Shown here: piece by piece, positions 23,181-32,998 of the stretch
Position numbering within the stretch: position 1 is the first letter of the stretch
Layout of the letters: each line of letters begins with the position of its first letter
NCBI GenBank assembly: GCA_963853835.1
Contig: OY970829.1
Coordinates: 78,924,901-78,988,900, forward strand
Source of the DNA: Calendula officinalis
Lineage: Eukaryota; Streptophyta; Magnoliopsida; Asterales; Asteraceae
Direction of reading: 5' to 3'
DNA length: 64,000 bases
Made by a program: the position numbers and the translations under genes
Notes under the pieces: generated by a model
Told to the model about the DNA's origin: nothing
Seen by the model: the letters and a program-made list of their open reading frames with translations, nothing else
Database searches by the model: none

Positions 23181-23730
23181 TGTGGAATATATGTCTCAAA
23201 AATTAAATATATTACAAAGTTGAGGGGCTACTTCTGCCAATTGAGAAAACTTAATTAATTCTATATAAGTCATCACGTGTATATGGAAAAGGAATCTTCA
23301 CAATTCTCAATTTCAATTAGACCTACGGCGCTCTTACGTACGCAACACCACGACGAACAGTTTCTTGCGAACGGCGATTCAAGTTTAGGGTTTTAATCCT
23401 AATTGATTCTTTTACCATTTGTTCACTCTGTGAGTCTATTTGATTCAAAGCTTTGTAAACACTGCAAGATTATAGTGAATTGATTATCGGCTTCCTCCGC
23501 CCGTGGTTTTTTCCCGTTTTGGGTTTCCACGTAAATCTCTGTGTCTCTTTATATTTACTGCATTACATATTTCGTTGTGTGGTTGATTGCATATTGATAG
23601 GGTAATCTTATTCCGCTTATAACTAATTGAACTTATATCGTTTGGATTCAGGAGAGGGTTTTGATATTATCCTAGTTTCATTGATTAGGGTGAAATTAGT
23701 GTGTCAATTTTTTACCCACATTTTACTACA
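23181..23730 (+). repeat. Copia 3' LTR
   Basis: 550 bp, TGTGGAATATATGTCTC to CATTTTACTACA. It has no MITE, so it preserves the original TATA region CTATATAAG at 23261-23269. Confidence 0.95.
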
Positions 23731-23962
23731 GAGGCCAAAAGCCCGCCCGAACAAAATCCAAATGCAAAAGAGAAACAGAGACATGCGAGCTGCAAGACTA
23801 GAAAAAAATGTAGTGATATCTACACCACATAAATTATAATACTTTCTTTACCACACTGTATAAGTTTTAAAGCAGTACAACTATACTAAATCATAAGTTG
23901 TGGTGTGAGAAGTAACTTTTATGGTGGTAATATCACCTCCCTAGAAAAAACCACCAACCTAC

Positions 23963-24784
23963 TGTTGGAATTGGTGTCCAACACATCAAATAAACCGTAT
24001 TCCGGTTCGGGTATTTTAGAGTCCTATTCGGGTTGCCCTCGAGGAATCAACGAACACGAGAAAAACGTAGTGTTTAATTAATAGTTTGATTAAACGGACT
24101 AACGGGCTAGACGGGCTAATCTAGTTGATGGGTAATTAACTAGATTATGATATCGGGCTAAGTATTAATTAATGGTTTAGTTAATACTTGTGGGCTTAAT
24201 TAATAGTTAATTAAAGTGGGCTTTGGAACAATTATGGTATTACCATAATTGGGTTTTGGCAAGTATATATATTAGGGTTAAGGGATTTAACCTAATAACT
24301 AATCACTTGATCCCTTGCCTCTCCCCTACTTCGGCCGAGCACCACCACAGCCGCCGTCCGTCCGCCGCCCAGCCACCGCCAACTGTTGCTGCTCCGCCGC
24401 ACCTCCGCCGTGCGCCGCCGCTGCCGTCGAACCGAAAGAGTTTTCGGTTTGGGTTTCGGTGCTTGTTTCTCAAGGTGCTTTATACTACGTTGTGGTATAT
24501 CGTCCTGTTCGTGATAATCTTTGGGTGTGATACGATAGAGGGATTCTTTCTTGAATCCTAGGCATAGTGTGAATCTGGCAAGAACGAGATCACAAGGTTT
24601 GCCTCCTTCGCCAAACCATAACAATGTAAGTTTTGAATTTATATTTAATTAGTTATTAAATATTAGTTGCGTTAGAATTGTAAACCTAACGGTCCAAACG
24701 TTTTAATCGGGTCAATGTTCTAATCAAGTTACTTGAGTTTTTCGCCTCTTGTAAATTGTGACTAGATGCATAGAAAACCCAACA
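23963..24784. mobile_element. Solo LTR, unidentified LTR retrotransposon family
   Basis: 822 bp that begins TGTTGGAATTGG and ends AACCCAACA, flanked by the perfect 5-bp duplication CCTAC (23958-23962 and 24785-24789). Inside are a TATA-like region (TATATATATTAGGG, about 24263) and a C/G-rich CCGCC stretch (24340-24430) like a transcribed LTR leader. No PBS or coding sequence adjoins, so recombination has removed the body. The alanine/proline-rich open frames inside it are compositional. Confidence 0.88.
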
Positions 24785-24789
24785 CCTAC

Positions 24790-25834
24790 CCTAAACAGCA
24801 ATCACGAAATCTGGACAACTGTGAATTCGAAAGTCCCGGCCAAAAACACGTTGCTATGAACTTTGTCGAATGTTTTCTAAACTATTTTATTAGCAATTTG
24901 TTTAATCATGTTAGCTAGATGTTTTTAGTTTTTACCTACTAACCTTAGTCATATCCAACTTGCACAAGATAAAATAATAGTCTCAAAAGAGCCATAGTGT
25001 TATTCTAAACGTCACATACACATGTTTTCTAATAAAAGTTAACGTTATTGAAACCTTAGGTCGGTTGACGATTATATAATAAACATTTTCACAAAACATC
25101 TTCTCGACACATTCAAATACACACATACCATATTATCCTCTCCCATACAAAGCAAATTATTCAAGAGCGTGAAGTTTTATTTCTTGATCTTTTTATCTTA
25201 AGTTTTATTTCTACTAAAACACCATCAATCCGTCATATATACTTTTATAGCATCAATTTACACAAGAGCATGAAGTTTTACAAGTCTTCTAATTCATCCT
25301 TCTACATATGAAACTCATAAAAAGTATCACGTAAGTAGAAACATTTGTATACATAAAATTTAGGGGTATGTAACATTATCTTTACAATAGTGTTTTTATG
25401 AAATTTACACACAATTTAATACTGGTTAATTAGTTGTAAAATTGATTGCATCAGACTGGGCGTAGTGATGACCAAACTCGTGTTTAGTCATCATTGTCAT
25501 ATTAGCGACACATCAGTTTTTTCACTTCCGATCAAACACATGAAAAACTACGAACAAAGTCTCGTAGTGCATCGGTCTCCAGACTAACTCCGTCTGAACC
25601 CATAATCAAACCTTAAAATTGATTTTATTAATATACGTATCACTTATCTGTATAACGCATAAGTCATTGTTACACACCACATGCGACGTGCATCGATCTC
25701 CAAAATAACTAAACTCATTCAAAATGTCATGAGAGACACGTCACATGGGTTCGCGTCAAAGGAGAGACGTGTAGCAAGGGTTGAGATGGGCGGCGACTAT
25801 GGAAGGAATGCGCCCGATGTCAATACTTTAATTT
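24790..25834. other. Intergenic AT-rich DNA
   Basis: No reading frame or repeat boundary I can support. A motif like CACAAGAGCATGAAGTTTTA recurs in diverged form (about 25153 and 25260), perhaps an old duplication. Confidence 0.35.
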
Positions 25835-26228
25835 AGGGTGTGTTTGGGATTGTTTATTGAAAATAGATTATGTGTTTTGAAAATGAATAATCAGATAATC
25901 AGCGGTTACAAAACGTGATTCCGAAAATTAGTGTTTGGATTTGATTATGCTTTTTGAAATCGCAATAATCAGATAATCTGTATTTTAGTGTTTGGCAAAC
26001 TTGATTATTTGTTTAATTATTTAGTTAATGAGTAATATTCAAAACTCCATTTTCAAAACGCAAATAAGTAGCTACCAACCTAGTTTTTCAAAACTCCGTT
26101 TTGAAAGCTCCAAAACGCAAATAAGTGATTATTTCATACATTTTGTCAAACACTAGTTTTAGATTATTTACGTTTTCAAAACGCAATAAACAGATAATCT
26201 AATTCAAATGGCAATTCCAAACATCCCT
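25835..26228. mobile_element. TIR-type MITE (GGGTGTGTTTGG ends)
   Basis: Left end AGGGTGTGTTTGGGATTG; right end CAATTCCAAACATCCCT, its near-perfect complement. Subterminal sequences are also inverted (AATCAGATAATC and GATTATTTACG/CGCAATAA blocks). A clean target-site duplication was not found, so hAT and PIF/Harbinger cannot be separated. Confidence 0.7.
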
Positions 26229-26476
26229 CTTAGTGATGTATTTAGCAATGATTCAGTGGCCATTGCCTGTTTTTCAGGCTCAATGGGTTGGCAAGTTTTG
26301 TATATGTTTTTTTTTTACTGAAGTAGTGCCAACTGCCAACACAACACCCAGTATACCCATCTTTTCAATATAATACAAATAAATTTGTTTTCACAAAATC
26401 ATTATTGATATTTAACCACATTTTTCTCTTGCAAGAATCAAAAATCGATTTGAATATGGAAATATAATGGGTTTTC

Positions 26477-28790
26477 TTTTTTTGGAAACGGCAAATATAT
26501 TAATAACCAACTTTAGCAAGAAGCTAAGAAAAAGAACAAAATACAGAGTTTAAGACAAAGACATAAAAGGAGAAATACACCACTCAACCCAATTACAAGG
26601 GCTATTACACCTATGTTTCAGCCACATATAAGACATTGAAATAATATCACCGGCAATCACCGAATGAGACTTGTGGGTATCATTAAACATCATATCATTC
26701 CTTGCCTTCCATATGCACCAAATGAGACATTGAATTATCATTGTGACCATTTCCTTCTTTTTTTGGGCAATTGCCCCAAGTCAAGCCGAATTCAATAAGG
26801 TCCGTCACCGAGTTGAAAGACGGGAGTGCAATCCCGCACCACCGGAATATCCATGATAGAACATTAATCACAAACGGGCACTGTATAAAAATATGATCGA
26901 CATCTTCCTCACTATGATTACACATTTTACAGGTGGTTGAGCTAACAACAACTCCTCTTTTCTCCAAATTTTTTGTGACCGGTATTCTACCCAATCCGAC
27001 TTTCCAAACAAAACATTTAATCTTGAGGGGGACCATATGCAGCCACGGCATATTGATGTAGCCCTCCGTTGTTAATTTCATATCAATCCACTTCCTAATA
27101 TGTTGCACCTTAAAAGATCCATCATGTGAAAGTTTGCAAGTTAAACCATCACCGACACTGTTTAGCCTAGTTCCGTTGATTTCATGTAGTAGTGAGCAAA
27201 AATCGCCGATAAGGGACGGATTGTTGAGGCATTGCCTCCAATCCCATGAGAAGCCCGAATTAGTAATACGATCCGCAACCAAACATGCTTTAGATTTCTC
27301 CAAGCTAAACAAGTTAGGGAATTTGGATTGTAGTGTGTAATCCCCTAACCATTTATCCTTCCAAAAAAGGAGTTTATTACCAGAGCCAAGACGAAGTGAA
27401 AAGGCATCAAAAAAATCACACCCAAATTTTGTTAGTTCCAATGAAGCTCTAGCAATGTTACGCCAAGTGCCACAAGATGCATTACTTGCCAATATATGAA
27501 CCGGTTTTGATCTCAACTTATGAATCGCCATAACTACATCTCTCCAAATGGTTTGTTTATCTTCTCTCAAACACCACCACCATTTGGAGAGGAGTGCGTA
27601 GTTTTGAGCCCTCAAAGACCCGACACCGAGACCCCCATTCGCCTTAGGTGCAAGAATTGTGGACCAAGCAACCCAACATATCTTATTGCCATTGTTGACA
27701 CCACCCCATAAAAATCTTCTACGTATTCTTTCAAGATGATCAATAATACAAGAAGGGGCTTTGAACAATGAGAAATAATAGAGGGGCAAGCTACTAAGTA
27801 TCGACTTGATCAAGGTGAGTCGACCCCCAAAAGATAGATTATTGGATTTCCAACCCGATAATTTAGATTGAAAACGGTTAATAACCGGAGACCAATTCCT
27901 TTTAAGGTTCATATTTGCACCCACTGGTACACCAAGATACGTGAATGGAAACGAGCCGGAAACACACCGAAGTGTATTTGCCCAATCAGTTACTTGTGAT
28001 GGAGAGACACCCATTCCAAAGACTTTCGATTTATGAAAGTTTACTTTCAAGCCCGAAGATGCATGAAAGCACCTTAGAATTCTCGCAAGATTAGATATAT
28101 TATCGTCCGAGCCATCGCCCACAAAAATTGCATCATCTGCATAAAATAGATGTGAGATAACGGGCCCATTTGTACCAATCATTTGACCCCGAAATAAATT
28201 TTTTTCTTTTGCCGTTTTCATTGCAACGTTGAGACCTTCCATAGCAAGAATAAATAGAAAAGGGGAAAGTGGATCACCTTGCCTTACCCCTTTCATTACC
28301 TGAAATTCTTTTGTCGGGGAGCCATTAATTAGTACGGATGTATATGATGATGATAGACAACCGCGTATCCAAACCAGCCATCTTGAACCAAAGTTCATTT
28401 GCTCCATCACCGAGTCTAAGTAGTTCCAATTGACGGAATCAAAGGCCTTTTCAAAATCGACTTTAAACATGAACATTTCTTTCTTCGCCCGTTTTGCCCA
28501 AGAACAAAGTTCATTAATAACAAGTGGCCCCTCAAGAATATTTCGGCCATTAATATAGGCCGACTGAGACTCACTAACTACATGCTCAATCACTGATTTT
28601 AATCGAAAGGAAAGTAACTTAGCCAAAATTTTGTAAATACACCCGATTAGAGTAATTGGTCGGTAATCACTTAAGTTTACCGGATCTTTGATCTTAGGCA
28701 CAAGGGTTATGAATGACGAGTTACATCCCCTTGAGATTGTGCCCGAGTTCTCGAAGTTAGACACAAAACTCATAATATCGGTCGGGTTTA
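26477..28790 (-). pseudogene. L1-type LINE, 5'-truncated, reverse transcriptase with zf-RVT end
   Basis: The main frame 28773..26695 encodes RT from the fingers to the zinc-finger-like C-terminus: LVPKIKDPVNLSDYRPI, FKVDFEKAFDSVNW, GVRQGDPLSPFLFI and the active site FYADDAIF, followed by TYLGVPVG. The C-terminal zf-RVT region contains CKMCNHSEEDVDHIFIQC. Near 26750 a frameshift leads to LIWCIWKARND and WVEWCISPF, ending about 26550. The 3' end (minus) runs to TTGCCGTTTCC plus seven A (26476-26482), like the full LINE at 32880-38185, so it is the same family. ORF1 and endonuclease are missing: a normal 5' truncation. A possible short duplication (AAACCC) was too weak to call. Confidence 0.93.
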
Positions 28791-29211
28791 TGAAACATAT
28801 TTAAGATCATTAATACACTCCAAGTTTCCTAATAAATTCATATTATACATTAATGAAGTTTGTTTTTTAAATTTTCAAGAGATGTATTAAATATTTTCTT
28901 AAATATTCTAAATTAGTTCGCACGTCTTTATTTAGATTTAACCTTTTCTAATTAGCTTAATTAATAATACATTTTACAATTATCAGCGTTTTAGGAACAA
29001 GTAGGTACATAAATATATGCTTCTTTTCCTTGATCTCTATACATGTTCACCTTCCTCCCATGACGACAAAATTTCAGATAAGTTTTATAATATTTTATTA
29101 TTGTAACGTTTCCAACTTGAAAATTAGTCGATTTATGGTTGTAATTAATTACGAGTCATTTTCATCTCCACAAAACAATTAAGATAAAATATTATATTGT
29201 TACATAAGACT
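28791..29211. other. Intergenic AT-rich DNA between LINE and orphan exon
   Basis: Nothing recognised. Confidence 0.4.
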
Positions 29212-29415
29212 CTACTTATGATCTACATACATAATTGATCGAGCACTTGGAAAGTTGATCGGATAATATGATCGAAGAGCATCAAGTACATGTGCGTGAT
29301 TGGCCAACATGACAGCCATGGCGGCCAAGCTCGTATCGTTTGGGTCGTGGGTGATTAGGTGTTGCAAGAGGGGGAATGTTGTCACCACAATTATACCTAA
29401 AATACTTAGTGCTAG
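29212..29415 (-). CDS. Possible last exon or fragment of an unrecognised gene
   Basis: Minus-strand open frame of about 67 codons ending TAG at 29212-29214. It is GC-richer and more gene-like than its AT-rich surroundings. The peptide contains FPLLQHLITHDPNDTSLAAM, then MLANHAHVLDALRSYYPINF and SARSIMYVDHK. An AG acceptor-like site (TTTTAG then GTATAATT) lies just inside the left end of the frame, so it may be a terminal exon; no upstream exon was found in the next 400 bp. I do not recognise the family. It could be a captured or decayed gene piece. Confidence 0.3.
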   Translation of the reverse strand, partial: LALSILGIIVVTTFPLLQHLITHDPNDTSLAAMAVMLANHAHVLDALRSYYPINFPSARSIMYVDHK

Positions 29416-29805
29416 CTAGTTTTACGGCATATTGTCAAACATGGTGGTAATATTAGAGATACTGAAGCTTAGGGGTGAGCATGAAAGATTTTTGGTATAA
29501 GATTTTATTAATCAAACTATATATAGATTACAAATTTACAATAATGCTATAGAAACTTTGTAATGAACACTAAGTCTATGAACAGATTTGGACCAACTAA
29601 CCTAATATATCAAGCTAATAGGTAATTGTATATCGCCTAAATTATTCATGCACAATTAACTTTTGTTTTATAAATGTTAGGCATTATTTTATTGATAGTG
29701 TACAACTATGAATTAAGCGTATATGAGGAATTAACAAATGCTATAAAACACCTCGCCAATCGAAACTATATATTTTATTACATTTTCATGATAATACTCC
29801 TTATA
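29416..29805. other. Intergenic AT-rich DNA
   Basis: Nothing recognised; an open frame at 29674 is AT-rich and without family features. Confidence 0.35.
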
Positions 29806-30153
29806 TACTTCATCCGTATCAAAATAAGCGAATTACTTTATAGTTTTCATTTTTTGAGGCAAAATAAGGTAATAAGAGATTAGTAAATTAAATGAGGTAA
29901 TTAGAATAGATGGGCCCCACATCTTTTACTATTTTCTTGCTTTTTTTAAATGGTGAAAAAGTTAAATATATGAAGATGACAAATATGGATAGGCCTCACA
30001 CCTTTAATGATGTTTAAAGACTGATAAGTACGGGTAAATGGGTAGTTCTAAATATAAAAACTTGCCAAATAAGGTAAATTATTAAAGTGATTCACTTTTT
30101 TTGATACAACCTGAAAAGGAAAGTGATTCACTTATTTTGATATAGAGGAAGTA
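29806..30153. mobile_element. Stowaway-type MITE, copy E (350-bp subfamily)
   Basis: 348 bp, TACTTCATCCGTATCAAAAT at the left and GAGGAAGTA at the right, TA at both ends. Inner repeats GTGATTCACTT(A/T)TTTTGATA flank an AT-rich core. Near-identical to the copy at 31805 in the opposite orientation. Confidence 0.85.
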
Positions 30154-30292
30154 TCAAATTTTGCGCTGTTCTAGATTGTATATATTAAACATTAGGGTTT
30201 AGATAATGACAGCCCTTAGTGCTGTCTATAATTCATAAACAGTTGTACACTAAGGAGTTTGTATATATTTAGGAGTTTGTTATAGTTAGATT

Positions 30293-31540
30293 TATGTCCT
30301 CCGATTCAAAATAAGTGCTACACTTTTACTTTCACGCTTTTTGATGCAAAACATTGTAATAGAGATTATGATAGATTAAAGGGGATAATTAATGAAGAAG
30401 GGTCCCACAATATAATCTTTGGCTTTGTCGAAGAAAGAGAAAGTAAATTAGGTGCCAATGTTTATGATTTTTAATAAAGTTAAGTAAGGATAAAATGGTA
30501 ATTTTATATACAAAAAGAGTAAATTACACGCAAGGTCCCTGTGGTATACCACTAATTGCAACTTAGTCCTTGAACTATGTTTATTACACTGGACGTCCCT
30601 GGTGTATACACTTTGTTACACCCAAGGTCCCTGCTGCCTTAAAATTTTTTTAAATGACCAAAATACCCTTTTAGCATTTTGTAATAAAGTGAAGATGAAG
30701 TACTGCGAATGTAATAAGTGATAAACCACAGTGACCATTCGTGAAATTTTACCCTATTAATCGATTTTTTGTATCTTTTATCCATATTCTTCCACCATAT
30801 TCAGACTCAACACTCACCTCAATATCTTTGAATTCAAACCTCAATCAATAACCATAGTCGCCGTGCCACCAAACCTCTTGAAAGTCGATCATTCCCAAAC
30901 CCTACTTCTGGTTGTCTTCTCCAGTTGTTCCACCGCGAGTGATGTTCTATTGACTTGAATTGATTAAGACAATTGATGCACGTCGCCGGTGGAGTTGGTT
31001 TATTGCACACACATGTTGATAGAACATCACCAGCGGTGGAACAACTGGAAAAAGGCAACCGAATGTTGGGGTTAAGCATGGATCGACTTTTTAGGGAGTT
31101 CGGTAGTGCGACGATAATGGTTATTGATTGAGGTTTGAATTTAAAGAGCTAAGTGGTTGATGAGTCTGAATATGATGGAAGAATATGGATAAAAGAACAA
31201 AAAGGGAAAAAAATCAATTAACAAAGTAAAATTTTACGGATGGTACATGTGGTTTATCACTTATTACATTCACAGTCCTTCATCTTCACCTTATTATAAA
31301 ATGCTAAAAGGGTATTTGGTCATTTAAAAAAAATTAAGGGCAGCAGGGACCTTGCGTGTAAGAAAGTGTACACCAGAGACGTCCAGTGTAATAAACGAAG
31401 TTTAAGAACTGATGTTGCAATTAATAGTACACCACATGAACCTTGCGTGTAATTTACTCATATAAAATTTACCAAATAAGAAAAGTATAGCACTTATTTT
31501 AAATCACCTATAAAACACTTATTTTGAATCGGATAAAATA
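30293..31540. mobile_element. Stowaway-type MITE, copy D, split by a foldback element
   Basis: Left half 30293-30516 (TATGTCCTCCGATTCAAAAT) and right half 31460-31540 (TTTTGAATCGGATAAAATA, with the inner repeat CACTTATTTT). Joined, they give about 296 bp in the same order as copy B. The termini are more decayed than in the other copies. Confidence 0.8.
30517..31459. mobile_element. Foldback / MULE-like element with about 430-bp inverted arms
   Basis: 943 bp. The left arm starts GAGTAAATTACACGCAAGG and the right arm ends with its exact complement. Complementarity continues inward for most of the element (for example GACCAAAATACCCTTTTAGC against GCTAAAAGGGTATTTGGTC), leaving only a short centre near 30960-31010. 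The flanks ATACAAAAA (30508-30516) and ATATAAAAT (31460-31468) match at 7 of 9 positions, like an aged 9-bp Mutator-type duplication. The open frame at 30834-31079 is just arm sequence. Confidence 0.85.
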
Positions 31541-31804
31541 TAAGTTATTAATGTGTGTATTATGATAACCCTTAAAACTATCATTATCAAAACCTTAAAC
31601 ATTATATTAATAACTTGTTGCTTTTTATGTAATGATTGTTTCCATGGCTCTGTCCCCAGTTTATTTGGAGTTATCTGATAACTTATTATTCAACCTTTTA
31701 AGAACAGGAGATATAAAGGGAAATTCAAATCAAATTCTCTATTTAACTTTTTAGTCAGCCTTTTGCACATGATTTACATTATTGTAATTAACAATCTTAA
31801 CTTA

Positions 31805-32154
31805 TACTTCCTCCATATCAGAATAAGTGAATCACTTTTCTTTTTAGGATATATTAAAATAAGTTAATCACTTTAATAATGTACCTTATTTGGTAAGTTT
31901 TTATATTTAAAATTACTCATTTACCCTTACTTATCATTCTTTAAACACCATTAAATGTGTGGGGCCTCATTCATTTTTATCATCTTCATATATTTGATTT
32001 TTTCACCATTTAGAAAAAGCAATAAAATAGTAAAAGATGTGGTGCCTATCCATTCTAATCACCCCATTTAATTCCACTAATATATTATTACCTTATTTTG
32101 TCTTAAAAAACATAAATATTAAAGTGATTTACTTATTTTGATATAAAGGGAGTA
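31805..32154. mobile_element. Stowaway-type MITE, copy F (350-bp subfamily)
   Basis: 350 bp, TACTTCCTCCATATCAGAAT to GATATAAAGGGAGTA. It is the inverted counterpart of copy E; the shared internal block is CATCTTCATATATTTGA. Confidence 0.85.
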
Positions 32155-32525
32155 TTTGACTAAATATATATACCTGTGAGATAAGACAAAATTTTATATT
32201 TGTGAAATCTTAAATCAATTCAATGAAAAATGGATAGTACAAATATATGGTAATATTGGTTAAGTTATCCATAATACTGCGAGTCAGCCACGACTGCATT
32301 CTCGTCTGCATCAACATTGCCGCATTTTCCTGTCATGACAAGATCGCATATTTGCAATATTTTTCTTTCACAAAAAAATATGAGATAACAAACGACACCC
32401 ACATGTTTACTCAAGTGCACACCAATATTGACAAACACGCATAGAAATTAGAACGTTGAAAATCTAACAATTTTGACATTATGAAAAAAGAAATTTGATA
32501 TTAAATTCAACCAAGTATTTGACCT
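32155..32525. other. Intergenic DNA
   Basis: Nothing recognised; the open frame at 32247-32444 has no family features. Confidence 0.35.
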
Positions 32526-32670
32526 AGCCGTGCACAAAATACCCGAAACCGAAACCGAAACCGGAAACCAAAACCGAAACTGAACCGGTCAAACCCGGTT
32601 TTGACCAAAACCGGTTCGGTTTTTATCTAACCGGTCGGTTCCCAAACCGATTTGGGGTTCTTTGACCAGA
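32526..32670. mobile_element. Fragment of a hAT-like MITE rich in ACCGAAACC
   Basis: Starts TAGCCGTGCACAAAATACCC, close to hAT ends of the TAGGGGTG type, and holds repeats of ACCGAAACC and the complement GGTTTCGGT-like blocks (AACCGGTTCGGTTTTT). A matching right end and 8-bp duplication were not found, so it looks truncated. Confidence 0.5.
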
Positions 32671-32998
32671 CAAAGAGATAATTCACAATACTGGCCGCAA
32701 ACAAAGCTGAAAAGCTAGGGATTATATGAAAATCCCCACATTCAAAAATCAAAATTATGTGGGGATAGTAATAAGTACTTTTTCCGTCCTTAAATTAATT
32801 TCATCTCATAATGTTATGCATAGATTGTTTTATCAAAAAAACCCTTACTTATGACTTTTCCTTGGATTTAAAAAAATAGCTTAAACTCTCTCCCCAAGTT
32901 TTCCCCCTCGCCGGCCTCACGCCACATACTGCCCTTGGCTCCGGTGTTGGCTCCTCGCCGGCATCGGGTTTGTCACTGGCTCTAGCCTCTTCTAAGAT

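Larger units (their letters stand above)
7435..23730 (+). mobile_element. Tnt1/Tork-like Ty1/copia retrotransposon, interrupted by later insertions
   Basis: Flanked by the perfect 5-bp duplication GAGGC (7430-7434 and 23731-23735). LTRs start TG and end CA: 7435-8300 (with a MITE) and 23181-23730. The PBS, gag, protease, integrase, reverse transcriptase, RNase H and polypurine tract follow in copia order. Without the MITE (312 bp plus TA) and the gypsy insertion (10636 bp plus 5 bp) the element would be about 5.34 kb, normal for Tnt1-like elements. LTR lengths agree once the MITE is removed (552 and 550 bp, a 2-bp indel). I count about 12 substitutions between the LTRs. Gag resembles the Tork/Tnt1 type (short N-terminus, LHLSNDV, LYxxK-type region). 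Not autonomous: several stops and frameshifts besides the split. Confidence 0.96.

Noticed and set aside
24223..24624. Proline/alanine-rich protein genes on both strands
   Set aside because: Overlapping frames in three registers over a CCGCC-rich part of a solo LTR; compositional only.
26461..28800. Target-site duplication of the truncated LINE
   Set aside because: Only AAACCC is shared between the flanks, too short next to a poly-A tail to count.
30834..31079. 81-codon frame on the minus strand
   Set aside because: It lies wholly in the arm and centre of the foldback element and has no family features.
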